A stretch of DNA of 64,000 nt. It comes from Gracilaria domingensis (lineage: Eukaryota > Rhodophyta > Florideophyceae > Gracilariales > Gracilariaceae). This document shows, one piece after another, positions 10,741 to 22,690 of this stretch. The stretch is taken from assembly GCA_022539475.1 (NCBI GenBank), contig VCMS01000046.1, forward strand, positions 81,609 to 145,608. The letters are read 5' to 3'. The translations under genes and the position numbers were made by a program. A model generated the notes under the pieces. That model was not told the origin of the DNA, ran no database searches, and worked only from the letters and a program-made list of their open reading frames with translations. Each line of letters begins with the position of its first letter. Position 1 is the stretch's first letter.

Positions 10741-13422
10741 GCATCTGTATACTTCTCTGGGTGAGACAAGCATCTTCCTGGATTATGACAAGCGGTTGAA
10801 AGAGCATTGTTACCACATTCACATCTATGTGTAACAATATATCCAGGAATGTAGAGAGCACTGCTGTCGGGCACCTGCGAATTTGATGTGCGCAGTAATC
10901 GAGTTGTGTACACGCGATCGGAGTTCGGTAGATTCGTTTGCGGTACAGAACTACAGCCGTCCTTTTCCATCTCTGATGAATTCTGCATGATAAGTACAAA
11001 GTAAATGAGGAATGCTGGAGGTGTAGCACAATATGCGGATGATTGTTGAACGCACTAGTAGTTAAAAAGGCAAATGTCTTTCCTACTTCGTACCAAGATT
11101 TGCTTTTCAATCGGAAGAGGCGGCCTGCACTGCACGCCGTGCAGTAGAGACAAAATGAAAGCGTACTCTTGTTTATTCACTTACATTGATAGCCCATGAT
11201 AATTGGACCTAGCGAGCTCATGCTAAATGTGTTACAAGGCTGCGTGCACTCTTCAAATGCATATGTTGGAAACGCTTGTCCCGCTTTTCGGTTTTTCGTC
11301 AAGACAATTCAAAACCGCGACAGAGGCCTGTGACTGACAAAGTTTTTGACTCCAGCGGTGTGACGGAGGGGAGGAGCAATAAATTTATTCAAGTTGTGTT
11401 ACGCCGGTTTTGCCTTAGTTCTGCGTGTTGGTTTTCGCATACATTGCTGTATGAACGAGAATGAAAAAGTTTGCACCATCACCGGTTGTTGTGCAAAAAT
11501 TTCTTCACTTGGCTAGAACTCAAAAGCTCTTATGTCCCTTAAGATATGAGATTTTTCTAAATATTGTTCATCATTTAAAAGAAAATAGCAATTTCTTTAA
11601 ATCCACGAAACCTTTTCTACAAACTATATAGGCAGTTCTTTAATTCTGAGAGAAAAAAGAGTGGTATAAATGCTCTGAAACGATATATCTCGTGTAGTAG
11701 TAAGCGCACAAATATACCAATATTTCTCTGTCTTTGTTATTTGAGTGAACAATTGCTTTGTTTGCGTTATTAACTGCAACTTCTGCTTCCTTATACACAC
11801 GATTATTGTATACTGAACAAGTTAGAGATATTCTGGATGTCATTTCAGTTGCAGTCGACACAGGTGGTTACAAACGCTTTTGCCTGTCTCTCGTAGCAGG
11901 AAACGAAGCTCAAGATAGAACAATCAGCCGCACCAAATTATCAACCTGAGCCCATAATCTACCAAAAATAAACAGAATATCTTCAAGAGCAGGTTCCGAG
12001 TACGAAAAGAAAACAAAGAAGAAGACGGGTCAAAATTACTGAATAGAAGGATAGAACGAAGCACAGCAACAAATCACGCTATCTTCAGAAACATATCTCT
12101 GCGCATCCAGGGAAAAGCGTGTGGATTTTTGACGAGACGTGCAAGAAGAGTTACTAACTGAAGATAAGTCTTCACTCTTTGCCCAAGCTAATCTCTGGCA
12201 ATTTTGTATATTATAGTTTAGTGAACGCAAGGTACTTCTAGCGAAGGTCTTCCCTTTGCAAGTAATCTCGGCAATTTTGTATATTATAGTTTATAACGAT
12301 ATGGAATCAGACAGAGGTTTATCTCAATTAGGGGTAGAAAACCTTTTGCCTGAAATAATATGGAGCACTGTAGTCGACGCACTATTTTGGAAGCTATGAC
12401 GTGTACTACAATATTTTATAATGAACCGTTTTCATTGAGTGTAATAACTACGCGCTAATTTCCGCATCTCCCAGTCAGATATCACAGCAGGACCAACAAT
12501 ATCACAGAGATGCGGGAAAACCTGCACATAGAGCTGTAGCGGCCATAAATGCCGCTGTAATTAAGGTCCATGACGATAATGATAGCTTACAAGAAGCTTT
12601 TAATCGCAAAGCTCCTACTGGGATGGACACGCGCTAATCAGCTCGAAATTTAAAGCCAATTTTAGCGAAAATAGAATAAATACTAGCGCTAACAGTACCT
12701 TTAGTAATCGTTTTAGGTTATTGGTACACTGACGAAATTTCGAGCTTATGTATAGAAGTATCTATTTTTTTCGAACAATCAGTCATATTCTAATGATATT
12801 GTGTAAATATAAGCACCGCATCACACGGCGCATTTGATGTCTTGTTTTGGAGCATCACTGTGATTGGATATCCATGCCAACAAAAGAGGGCTTGAAGAAA
12901 ACATTTTCTTTCCCTGCACATATTTGGAAAATGTATCGTAGATCGTACATCTTAAATGACTCGAATCAAGTCGGAACTAGTGTACTCCACTTCAAAATAT
13001 CAATTGGCAGTGGGGTACGCTAGTTGTTTCAAAATTTCAAGACGACTATGGACGCTAGTCGCAGACCGAAATTTGGTCTTACGGGAAATTCGCGATTTTG
13101 GAGATGTTGATGCGCCATCCATATCTTCAACATCGCGCCACTTGTCTTCGTAGCTGACATAAGATAAATTAATTTGTGTTACGTGATTACTGCCATGATA
13201 CTGTGCACACAAGACCTCTTTACACTTATGACAGCGCCACCTAAGTAGAAGGTATGTCGACAACCGAGTGCAGATAACGGGGCACGAGACAGCTAAATTA
13301 ATTCCCGAGCCGAAGGCAAGGGACCAATTTAGCTGTAGAGTGTAGAGCAAAACGCCCTGCAGAGGGATGCAACGAGGTGCTTTTCATAGTCTGTTGATCC
13401 GTAACCGGCTTCGACATCTAAT
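10741..13422. other. AT-rich non-coding DNA
   Basis: 2.7 kb with only short chance frames. Visible items are a small palindrome (ACTGCAC gcc GTGCAGT) at 11129-11145, the direct repeat annotated separately at 12190-12293, and two facing copies of the inverted-repeat element end motif at 12459-12472 and 12506-12520. I see no gene. Confidence 0.6.
12190..12293 (+). repeat. Short direct repeat, two copies
   Basis: GGCAATTTTGTATATTATAG plus TTTA occurs at 12197-12220 and 12270-12293, each preceded by AATCTC. The units are 73 bp apart. Probably slippage or a small duplication; no function inferred. Confidence 0.6.
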
Positions 13423-14194
13423 GTTATGAGAGGGTACTGTAGTAGTAGCCCTATTTTGGGGTATGCCTAGGAAGGGTAGTGTTTCTGCGCACGTGTGCTG
13501 AGTCGGCCCGATACCGGGTGCGCCGTGGCAAGCCTGCCACGGTTTCACACGTGTAGGGTGTTGCCCGGCAGCGCCGGATAGTTAGATATTTTTAGTTCAT
13601 ATTTTCAAGTGCCCTATATAGGTGGCGGCCCTTGCCGCCACTGTACGGGAAGAAAACCTGAAGGAGGCCTTTCGCTCTAGCTTCTTGCCGCGTGCGAACG
13701 GTTCTTCGTCCCTAACCGGGCTAAACCGCCGCATCCCCGGAGTTCTATTCACCTCTGTTCCCGAGGAGTCCTAGATCGTCGTTACGGCACCTTTTTGTTG
13801 TTTATTCGTTATTATTTCCGTCATACGGCTCTGGTTTCTCTGTCCTGTTATACAGGTTTGGCCCACTAGTCTCGGGACTTATTCCCGTTTATCACGATTC
13901 AGTGCTCCGCAGTGCGGCTCGTTTGCTGAACTTTTGCTGCCTCCTACCGTTGTGCTGGATACCCCCACTCGCTGTGGCTCGCCGGAACAACCGGATACCT
14001 ACGCCGATTCTTCCCCTTCACCTCTGACTGCACGCTCAGATCGGGGCCACCCGAACTTACATCTGGCATCGCGCTGGCCCTATCAGAGGGTTCTACTGCT
14101 GCATCGACCTCTATAGAGAGCAGGTTTCGAACACCCTGTAGGTGCGCTTTCCGCGACTCGGCTCTTGTTCGCCCACTCGTGAGATTGCATTACA
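13423..14194 (+). repeat. Solo LTR of the G1 family
   Basis: 772 bp matching the G1 LTR (6729-7497) in inverted orientation from the CCCTATTTTGGGGTATGC region to the ATTGCATTACA end. No primer binding site or gag follows and no pol precedes, so it is read as the product of LTR-LTR recombination. Five-base flanks (TCTAA, TAGAG) do not match, so the target duplication has decayed or one edge is misplaced. The 60-residue frame at 13934-14116 lies inside it and is not a gene. Confidence 0.75.
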
Positions 14195-14800
14195 TAGAGC
14201 GACCCGTTGTCGCACGAGGTTGTCCACATAACGGGCTTATCTAACAACGGTTCGACCAGGAGAAAGCGGGAAATTGCCTAATAAACATATCTAACTGTCA
14301 TGCACATCTCACGAATGATGGTGCAGTATTTTGATAATTTTTACTGTAGCGGTAGAAAGGCTGATAGTATAAAGTAGCCTTATGTTGGTGTAAATCTGAG
14401 CCAGTTGTTCGTCAGCAGTAGCAGAATCCACCAAAATATGCGAGAAGCGTTGTATTCCCGGTAATATCATCAGATTGGTATGCTACCTTTTTCACGACCA
14501 AGAGCTTGTCAGTTTCTAAGAAATAGTACAGCGGTAGTATTCAAGTAGTTCAATTAGACAACTCATGTTTTTCTCTGCAAATAATATATTATAGTTCAAA
14601 CTTCTATACTTAAAAACTTGTGAGATAGCCGTTTTATCGCTATATAGCGGTGTTGGGCACGCCGTACTTTCTTTAAAACTTAGTCCAGTTTAACTTTACA
14701 ACAGAGACCTCTACTCGAACTTCATACAGTTAAGTAAAGTATGTCTCGTCTTGAACGTAAAAGCTCCAACTAACAATGCCAAAAGACGTTTTGGTTTTGC
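14195..14800. other. AT-rich non-coding DNA
   Basis: Between the solo LTR and the inverted-repeat element M1. It contains a 12-bp palindrome, CGCTATATAGCG, near 14638. No gene seen. Confidence 0.5.
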
Positions 14801-15041
14801 CGGGAAGTGCGGGAAAAGCACTTGTGCCCCGTCACATCGTACAAATAGATGTGAAGTATGAGACACATGTCACGTACACAACTACGGGACATTAAAATTG
14901 TAAATGTTTTAATAATAATGTAGCGCAAGTGTTAACACAGTACGATTTCAGTAGATATTTTTGCACATATCTTTGACACAAACATTGTTGCCACTGATGG
15001 ACGCCCTAAAATGTCATGAACATAGTGACTATGACTGACAA
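14801..15041 (+). mobile_element. M1, left half of an interrupted inverted-repeat element
   Basis: Begins with CGGGAAGTGCGGGAAAA. The inverse, with one extra G, closes the right half at 26564-26581. G2 and one copy of its GACAA duplication separate the halves (15042-25994). Without them the element is 241 + 587 = 828 bp, against 827 bp for M2 at 36163-36989, which has similar ends. No coding capacity seen. A non-autonomous DNA transposon is the likely class; no clear target duplication is visible at its outer ends. Confidence 0.5.
15037..15041. repeat. G2 target-site duplication, left (GACAA)
   Basis: GACAA directly before the first LTR start TGTAGTG; the same five bases follow the last LTR at 25990-25994. 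Five-base duplications are usual for gypsy integrase. Confidence 0.85.
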
Positions 15042-15102
15042 TGTAGTGTAGTGATAAGTACCGCCTGACGGCTGCATAGTATTAGTTTATTTAGTTAGTG
15101 TG
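15042..15102 (+). repeat. Truncated first LTR of the G2 tandem
   Basis: The 61 bases match the first ~60 bases of the complete LTR at 15533 (TGTAGTGnAGTGA... TTTATTTAGTTAGTGTG) and then stop abruptly. A 17-base filler (15103-15119) joins them to the 3' internal end of an element. The rest of this LTR and nearly all of the first internal region are deleted. Confidence 0.75.
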
Positions 15103-15119
15103 GCGAGAGCGTTCATGCA

Positions 15120-15532
15120 GCGGTACCCGCGGCATGAACGCACCCGCCAGGAAGGCTCGTTCGAGTTCTCCATCCAACGTAATGAGACTTCTTAGATCTG
15201 AGGCGACCGGGCCCCCTGGGTATTTCGGAGCTACAATGACCAGCTCTTAGCCGTGTCGGTCAGCCGCAGCGCTCGTGCGCTCACTCGTTACCCAATCGGG
15301 AATTCAAGGGAAGGCAGGACGGGTTTCACGGTGTTGCTCGCTACATTGGTTGTGTTCCCATCACGGGACCTTCGCGTCGCTCTCTCGTGCATTGCGTAAC
15401 GTACGATGGTCACCCAAATGCGATCTTGGTGGACTAGAAATTGTTGTTCAGTGAGAACCGCAATCGCGGTCGCTCCCCGAATGGGAATGTTAGACCAGCC
15501 TCGGGACGAGGCCAGGCACAAGAAGGGGAGTC
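15120..15532 (-). pseudogene. Fragment of the antisense accessory gene, upstream G2 unit
   Basis: Near-duplicate of 25151-25563, the 3'-terminal internal segment of G2. The minus strand has a frame from 15569 to 15288 with GATAIAVLTEQQF and DRIWVTIVRYA, ending LPSLEFPIG-stop, as in the downstream copy. A polypurine tract (AAGAAGGGGAGTC) adjoins the LTR at its right end. It is what remains of the first internal region of the tandem. The N-terminal part of the unknown accessory protein is represented here. Confidence 0.65.
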
Positions 15533-15961
15533 TGTAGTGCAGTGAGAGGTACCGCCCTGACGGATGCATAGTATTAGTTTATTTAGTTAGTGTGCACAGG
15601 GTGCACCTCGGGTTCCCACACATGTTGGGTTGTGACAGTTGTCGTGTCGCCGTTCGGGACACCCCCCCTTGTAGGTAGATAGTTTATTATTTTCGACACG
15701 TGGCTACTGCCCGTGGAAGGTGCACTTAAGCATCTCCCGCCGGGCAGAGCTCACCGTGGTAAACCTCAAGCACACCCTAGCCGATTAATCCATCCTCTAG
15801 TTTCCCAACAGAGTCATCCTACCGTCACTACAGGTGCTCCACGCCTATCTCGTGGCCCGTTGTTAGCGTGCGTTGAGTGCTCCTTGGTCCCCGCTTGGGT
15901 GCTGCGCAATGTGTTCCTTTACCAGGGCATAGTACGTTGTCACAGCCGACGCTGTACTACA
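15533..15961 (+). repeat. G2 middle LTR (429 bp)
   Basis: TGTAGTGCAG... GCTGTACTACA, with inverted ends. Matches 25564-25989. A polypurine tract precedes it and a primer binding site follows, so it is both the 3' LTR of the deleted upstream unit and the 5' LTR of the complete unit. An AT-rich TAGATAGTTTATTATTTTCG segment near +143 may hold the promoter. Confidence 0.85.
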
Positions 15962-15963
15962 AC

Positions 15964-15979
15964 TGGTCTTCCGACCTAG
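15964..15979 (+). promoter_or_regulatory. G2 primer binding site
   Basis: TGGTCTTCCGACCTAG, two bases after the LTR end. Differs from the G3 site by one base. Confidence 0.75.
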
Positions 15980-16194
15980 AATAACCCTCTCGGGTTTTTT
16001 CTGATTAATTCGACCCTCAGGAGATTTGCTTCGTCGCTTTCGAATCATTTCTTCCCTCTCGGGCCTTTCTGACCTGTCGCGGATCATTTGGTTTCACCGC
16101 TCCGTTGCTTTTTCCTTTAGAGTTTTCTCGAACTTGCCCGCATTTGGGTTCATTTTGTCGCAAGCCAGACGAAAAGTCCTTTCCGCCTACCGTT

Positions 16195-18414
16195 ATGGCC
16201 ACCCCACCGGGATCTTCTTATGGACACGCCGGTCCTGCTCCACCCCATCGGGATAACGGCACTGACGAAGTGCCGCCTGCTCCCGGTTCAAGGGCTCCGA
16301 GCACCCGAAGTACCCATGAAGGGATTCTACCACGTGTGGAGGACCGGGAGCGCATACTCCGTCAGTCCTCCCCGACCGACTTTCGGAACCGTCTCGAGGC
16401 CATGCGCCAGCATGCCTCTCGAGAAGCGACTCCGCAGCCGCAGACCCCCAGGGTAACAGCGTCCGAGACCCTCGTTGGGACTCCGCAACGACCCGCAGGG
16501 AGTGAGGTTCAACCCGTTACGGGAGAGCTAGTCATAGCCCTGAGGCCACTCATGGAGTTTATGGTGACACTCGAGGTCGAGCGCCGTATTCCCCACAGGG
16601 TTAATGCTGAAGTGGAGGGCCTGCTGGATACCCTTGTCCAGCGGGTCGCTTCTAAGATGATCGTCACCGGAATTCTGGATGGAGCTATTGCCACCAGTGT
16701 GCACACTGAGGTAGAGCGCCGTCTCCAACTCGCTCCCATTGGGTATGAGCAACCTGTCAACCGTCAGCCGGCCGTCTCGGTATGGCAACCGACCACTATC
16801 CCTGCCGAACATGAAGCAGATTCCGGACCCGGCAGGGACCCCAATATTGATACGCCCGACTTGGGCAGTCCCCTCCTAGGGAAGCAGAAGAGTACCGGTC
16901 GCGAGTCCCATATGGTTTGTGACAAAGGGAGGACACGGAAGTCCCCAAGCCGACGTCAGAGCAGGAGGAAGTCATCCAGCAAGGGTCGTGGATTTTCGGA
17001 TTCGAACGACTCACCGTCTAACTCAGACAGGTCAGACGCGCTCGATTCGGACGACTCCGACCTTAAAGTCGACGTTTCGCATTTGCGGCGCATTCGACTC
17101 AACAATGGGAACTTTTCTAAACTGCTGAGTTTCAAGCACTACCGCTTGAACGACCGGAGTGGTCGTTACAACGCTTCGATCGCTCGCGCAGTTGCGAAGC
17201 ATGCGAAGCGCATACAACTGCAAATGCCCTTGAAGTTCTCGGGCAAAGATCCAATTTTGGTCTTACGGTTTTCAGCCGCGTTCCGGAATGCGTGTGCCAA
17301 GAATTGTGTACAGGAAGGAGCAGCCCTCTGGCTGTTTCGCTTCTTCCTGGAGCAACTCGCTAGGGACACAGTAACCACCAAGATCACTGGCGAATCCGGA
17401 GCCGTCGTTGAGAAGAGTTCGAAACACCTCTCGTCCTACCCCGAGGTGGTCAACTACCTCCTTGAGGTTTACGCGACGGACGATGTCCTATCGGAGGCCT
17501 ACCACGACGTCATCACACACCGCCAGAGCTCAGCGGTGTCTGAACGCGAATTCGCTGACCAATTGTGGACAAAGAACCTCCGATGCGGAAACATCTTCCC
17601 AGAGGGTCGCCTCAAGGCCCTCTTTGTCGAAGGATTGCTTCCCGCAATCAGAGCCGGTGTAAGGATGTACTCGTCAACGCATTACAAACTGGTTTTCCGC
17701 CAGCTCGTCAGCTATGCTGAAGGGCTGGGTGATATCTATCGGGGAGGCAAGAAGTACTTTAAAACGCTGGACGAGGCGAAGAGCGCACAAACCCGAAGGG
17801 TCTTATCGAAGGCTTCGCTGAGTGTCTCAACTGACTCTAATGAACCCGACTGGGGCGTGCATTTTGAAGACGAGGACGCCCTGGCTCTTGCTGTTCAACC
17901 AGCGGCCCCCCCGTCTATTCCTTTTTTTCCTTCTACAGGTACTTCGACTCCGTCTGCGATACAACCCCGTCGGGACTTCAACTACACGCCCCCCAGGGTT
18001 GATCCGGTGATGCCCCTTCAGGCGCCAGCACCGTATCGCGCGGTACCGCATTCGGACAACAGAACGACTTCCTGTCGTATCTGTCTGTCCACCTCTCGGC
18101 CTTGCTGCGAATGGCTCCCGCCCGAATACCGAAACACGTTGGTGCAGGTTCGCGAAGCGAATTATCACCCACGTGTCGCCGAAGGGTACTATAAGCCCGG
18201 CCAGGGACAGACCCCACGTCAAAACCCAAGGTGGGTAATGCCCTCAGGTCAGGCTGCAGCGCCGGAACGTTACCCGCAAGCGAGAGCGAACCCCGTGGGA
18301 CGTGCTACTGCACCTTCGCGAATCCCTCAACAGGTCAATCAAATCCTCTCTTTTGAGGAGAGTCCTAGGGAGGACAGTGCGAACCCGAAGGGAAACGAGA
18401 CGGAGGAAGCGTAG
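16195..18414 (+). CDS. gag: G2 gag
   Basis: A 739-residue intact frame if the ATG in CGTTATGGCC is used; an in-frame ATG 90 bases upstream lies in the leader and gives a start less like the other gags. N-terminus Pro/Ser-rich; central helical stretch around residues 120-200; a Ser/Arg/Lys and Ser/Asp-rich linker; then the capsid region starting near LQMPLKFSGKDPILVLRF, the counterpart of FSGSDPVLVLDF in G3. The C-terminal part has CRICLSTSRPCCEW where G1 has a zinc knuckle. The His of the CCHC pattern is absent, so this copy or lineage lacks a standard knuckle. It is the only full-length undisturbed gag here. The stop lies 174 bases before the protease start. Confidence 0.85.
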   Translation: MATPPGSSYGHAGPAPPHRDNGTDEVPPAPGSRAPSTRSTHEGILPRVEDRERILRQSSPTDFRNRLEAMRQHASREATPQPQTPRVTASETLVGTPQRPAGSEVQPVTGELVIALRPLMEFMVTLEVERRIPHRVNAEVEGLLDTLVQRVASKMIVTGILDGAIATSVHTEVERRLQLAPIGYEQPVNRQPAVSVWQPTTIPAEHEADSGPGRDPNIDTPDLGSPLLGKQKSTGRESHMVCDKGRTRKSPSRRQSRRKSSSKGRGFSDSNDSPSNSDRSDALDSDDSDLKVDVSHLRRIRLNNGNFSKLLSFKHYRLNDRSGRYNASIARAVAKHAKRIQLQMPLKFSGKDPILVLRFSAAFRNACAKNCVQEGAALWLFRFFLEQLARDTVTTKITGESGAVVEKSSKHLSSYPEVVNYLLEVYATDDVLSEAYHDVITHRQSSAVSEREFADQLWTKNLRCGNIFPEGRLKALFVEGLLPAIRAGVRMYSSTHYKLVFRQLVSYAEGLGDIYRGGKKYFKTLDEAKSAQTRRVLSKASLSVSTDSNEPDWGVHFEDEDALALAVQPAAPPSIPFFPSTGTSTPSAIQPRRDFNYTPPRVDPVMPLQAPAPYRAVPHSDNRTTSCRICLSTSRPCCEWLPPEYRNTLVQVREANYHPRVAEGYYKPGQGQTPRQNPRWVMPSGQAAAPERYPQARANPVGRATAPSRIPQQVNQILSFEESPREDSANPKGNETEEA

Positions 18415-18587
18415 TGGCCACGCTTTCCTCTCGAGGTACGAGCCTCAACCCCGGGCTGAGTCCGAATCCAACCCACCACGGGATTCTGAGGAGACCCACA
18501 TCAATAGTCTTCTTGGGTCTGATGAGGACGACGGCCCCGATATGGGTGCAGTTTTTATTATGACCTGAGAGAACTATAGATGTCCAT

Positions 18588-19316
18588 ATGGAAGCGGGAC
18601 TTACGAAGCAAACGACCAAAACCCTTCTGGGAATTCGAGACACTGGCGCCGGCCCAAACATCATACATGCGAAGAATCTCTCACCTGGGTACGAACGGTT
18701 TCTAAACCGCAAACGGACCCCTCCGGTTTTAAACGCGTCGAAGGAACCCATGAACATACTGGGAACCATCATGCTTCCGACCTGGCTGGGAAATTTGGAG
18801 CAGCGCGTACCGGTCCTGGTCGCCACGAACCTGGCAGCCGATGCCCTGTTGGGAACTTCATTCATCGACCGCCACGTACGTGCGATATATCCGCGCGAGC
18901 GCAAGGTTGCTTTTTATGGTGCACCACCTGCAGCCATTGTCAGTGCTTCTCGAGGACCCCTTGGGGATAAGAAGGTCATTGACCAATTACACCGGAACAC
19001 TGTATTCAACAAGGTCCGCCTCGCCCAACTGCTTTCCATACCCCCTATGACCCAACGGGAAGTGCTAGTCACTTGTCAGACACCAGGTTTGGTTTTCCTA
19101 CAGAACCATCCGAAAACGGTCTCACGAGATCTTTCGATCATGGCCAACGGCGTCATGAATATCATTCCAAACCGTCCCTTTAGGGTACTCCTCAGCAACG
19201 TCTCCCATCGGGAAGTTCGCATGCCCAATGTGGTCATTGGACTCGCTTTACCAGCCCCTCGCTTGCTCACATTCATTGGAGACGGCCCCAGTGAGTCTGG
19301 TCTTAAAGAAGGGTAG
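18588..19316 (+). CDS. pol: G2 pol, protease segment
   Basis: A 242-residue frame with the aspartic protease motif RDTGAGPN near residue 20, followed by the hydrophobic strands typical of retroviral-type proteases (LLGTSFIDRHV). It cuts Gag and Pol precursors. It ends in TAG at 19314-19316, before the reverse transcriptase, whereas in G1 protease and RT share one frame. The separation here is probably mutational rather than a true gene boundary. Confidence 0.75.
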   Translation: MEAGLTKQTTKTLLGIRDTGAGPNIIHAKNLSPGYERFLNRKRTPPVLNASKEPMNILGTIMLPTWLGNLEQRVPVLVATNLAADALLGTSFIDRHVRAIYPRERKVAFYGAPPAAIVSASRGPLGDKKVIDQLHRNTVFNKVRLAQLLSIPPMTQREVLVTCQTPGLVFLQNHPKTVSRDLSIMANGVMNIIPNRPFRVLLSNVSHREVRMPNVVIGLALPAPRLLTFIGDGPSESGLKEG

Positions 19317-22300
19317 GGTACACCCAGCGAAGGACTCGAACGCGACGATTAGATTGAGAAGAATGACCCGCAGGGAGCAAAAGACTGGCGCGAATTGGTC
19401 CAGATTGGTGAAGTATTCTCTTCTCACAAGGGCTAAATTATCGACCTTCTACAGGACTTTGAAGATATGTGGTCGGGTCGCCTCCGCCACATAGACGCGG
19501 CCTTACACAGGATTGCACTTAAACCGGGTTCAAAACTGGTGTGTCAAGTTCCCTACAGGGCTGGGCACAAGGCCAGAGCAATGGAAGGCCTCGAGGTTCA
19601 ACGCATGTTGGACTCGGGCGTCATCGAACCTTCGAAGGCCGAATGGGCAAGCCCTGTAGTGTTTGCTCAGAAGAAGGACGTTAGCTGGCGGTTCTGTATT
19701 GACTACCGCCGGCTTAACGCCGTGACCCCTCGGGACGCATACCCCATCCCAAGTATGGATGAGTGTATTGATCCCCTTGGGGAAGCCACCATCTTTTCAA
19801 CCCTCGATGCCAACAGTGGGTATTGGCAGGTTGAGATTGCCGAAGAAGATCGCGACAAGACGACAATCGCGTCCCATATGGGTTTGTACCGCTTTATGCC
19901 AATGCCCTTCGGGTTGAAGAATGCGCCCGCTACCTTTCAGAGGGCGCTGGATATCATCCTGAACAAGGTCAAGTAGCAATACGCCCTGGTGTACTTGGAT
20001 GACGTCATCATCTACTTCCGCTCGGTGAAAGAGCACTTCCGGCACGTTCGCCATGTGTTGACCCTTTCACGGGATGCTGGAGTCACGCTGGAGCTGAAGA
20101 AATGCTTCTTCTTCCAGGCTTCTGTGGAATACCTTGGACAAGTAGTCCGGCCTGGAAAACTACAGGTTTCCCAGAGGACGTGCAATGCCATTAGGCAGGC
20201 TAAACCGCCCACGACCCAGACGGGAATCCGCTCCTTTGTAGAACTGTGCAATGTGTTTCGAAGATTTTTCTATAACTTCGCTCGCATTGCTGCATCTTTG
20301 AACAGGAAACTTGAGAAGGGACAACCCGAAAATTTTGGGATACTGAACGATGAAAAGTACGAGGCCTTTCAGTAGTTGCGAGATAAACTGATCTCTTCAC
20401 CAGTTTTGACTTTATCCGTACCGGGACGTCCGTACCTGCTGGACACCGACGCCTGCGATGTCCAGGTTGGCTGTACTCTACTCCAGCAACAACTCGACGG
20501 GAAGGAGTACAAACCCGTTGGGTATTGGAGCCGTTCCCTCTCGCGGGCGGAGCGGAAGTACACGACCACCGAGAGGGAATGCCTCGCGGTTGTGTGGTCG
20601 ATGCTCCTTTTAAGGCCATATCTGGAAGGTGAAAGATTCACTGTGACGACTGACCACCACTCGCTGAGGTGGATCCTCGATTTGGCCAACTGTACCGGAC
20701 GACTCGCACGCTGGCGCCTACGCTTGTCAGAGTTTGACTTTGAAGTAGTGCATCGCGCGGGTGTCAAGCACCAAGCCACCGACGCGCTCTCCCGTTTGGA
20801 GACCGAGGGTCTCGATGACGGACCTCTTGAGGACGACATCCCTTGCTTCGAAATGGAACCAGACTGGGACTGTGATTTCCTCGTGGCTACAGTCCAAGAA
20901 GAGGAGACTCTTTTCGAGAACGCCCTCATTGATTGAGAGGACTCTGACAGCGCGAACGAACCCTCAGGGGATGATGATGTACTGGCCGTGGACACGGATC
21001 AAACGGAAGTACTGCTTATCCCAACGGGTGAACTCTTGGCGGAGCAAGCCAAGGATCTGTGGTGTAAGGGTATCGCTGAATCCGTTGGACAGCCCCAGTC
21101 TCGCTTCGGGTACGACCATCATGGTTTCCTTTCAAGGACATCACCCCTGGACGGTGCAATTCAGCGCCTGGTTCCTTCAACCCTACGAGACCACGTACTC
21201 TATCTGTCACACTATCCAAGATTGGCTGGTCACCCTGGAGGGAGGAAAATGTACGCGACCCTCAGGCGAGACTTCTATCGGCCATTCATGGCGAATGACG
21301 TCTTCCAGACCGTCAAAGACTGTCGGTCGTGCGCCGCGACGCGAGGTACGCAGCACAAGCATCAGAAGTATCTGAAGCTATTCAACGCAGCGAGTCCTCT
21401 CGAATTTGTCGCCATGGACATACTGGGGCCACTCACGAAGACCACACATGGGAATCGCTTTATCTTAGTCATTACTGACAGCTTCTCCAAGCTGGCTCGC
21501 GCCATCCTCTTACGGGCTAGAGAAGCTAACAACATCGCGCTTGCCTTCTTGGAGCACTGAATATTCCTATATGGGGCACCTCAGTACTTGCTGACCGATA
21601 ACAGACCGCAGTTCGTCGCAAAATTCTTCGAAGCCCTTTGCGGGGACCTCGGTTTGCGTCATTTGCTGACGGCGGCCTACCACCCGCAGACTAACGGACA
21701 GGCGGAGCGTTTTAATCGAACCCTTGTGGGACGCCTTGGGCCTTACGTGTCTGAGCACCAGCGAGACTGGGATGATTTCGTCCAGCCCTTGGTCTTCGCT
21801 TACAACTCCCAGGTTCATAGAACCACCGGGACGACACCTTTTGACTTGGTGTTAACGCGACACCCACCTGGGATCATCGTGGACCCCCCAACTACTGCTA
21901 TCTCCCCAGATGGGTCTGAAAATCCGAATTCGGTCACAGTGAAACGTCAGACACGCGTGCATATATGGTATCTCTTTTCGAAGGCCAAAGCGACAATGGA
22001 CCGTGTTCAGCAGCGCCACAAGGTCGACTTCGATTCCCGTGTACGGGCTCAGCTCTCATTTTCCCCTGGGAACTACGTCTTTTTATACCACCCCCCCGGA
22101 AAGCAACGGAGACTACGGAGGAAGAAAGTGTCTCCTGCAAGCTCCTTCCTAGGACGATTGGTCCCCTTCGGGTTGTCAAAGCTACACACACAACCGTGAC
22201 CATCTTGGACGGCGACCTGCACGACACGGTCTCCATCGACCGTATCACGAAATCCCCACGGGATCCTGACGCAGCTAAGTCACCGTCGACACAGCCGGAG

Positions 22301-22690
22301 TCGCCTCAGCCCGCATCAGCCTCAAAGGGAACGCCGACACCGGTTTCCGAGGCGTCTGATCCCACTGGGAACGCTCCTTCTGAGCCACAGTCTACTGGCC
22401 TTAAACAGGTCTGGGTCGATCCTACGACATTGCCTGAACCCTCTGGGATACCTCATCTAGATGTGGAATTGCCGCCTGAACTCCTCGGGGAGGAAGGCGA
22501 CGATTCCCGCAAATGGGTCGAAGAAAAAGTCGTCGACGAGGGTGTGGCCCCTGATGGGTCTGCAGTCGTCAAAGTCCGGTGGTGCGGTTACCCGCCCTCG
22601 AAAGACTCCTGGGAGCCTCTTAAAAACATTCTTTTCAACTTTGTCGCTCGCTTTCGCCGGCGCCGCGACCGCGCACGCTCGCGCAACTGA
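19317..22690 (+). pseudogene. pol: G2 pol remainder: RT, RNase H, integrase, chromodomain
   Basis: One frame from ~19467 to ~22100 broken by four in-frame stops: TAG 19974-19976 (just before QYALVYLDD), TAG 20373-20375, TGA 20934-20936 and TGA 21558-21560. RT motifs: CIDYRRLN, LDANSGYWQV, MPFGLKNAPATFQ, YLDD. RNase H: DTDACDVQVG, ERECLAVVW, TTDHHSLRW. Integrase: HHCC finger, MDILGPL, LTDNRPQF and HPQTNGQAERFNR. A frameshift near 22100 leads into a Pro/Ser-rich tail and a chromodomain (VVKVRWCGYPPSKDSWEP, ~22565-22620) that in chromoviruses guides integration to modified histones. Two of the stops (19974, 21558) stand where relatives have Trp. Confidence 0.85.

Noticed and set aside
13423-14194. 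Solo LTR with a target duplication
   Set aside because: The flanks TCTAA and TAGAG do not match, so no duplication is claimed.
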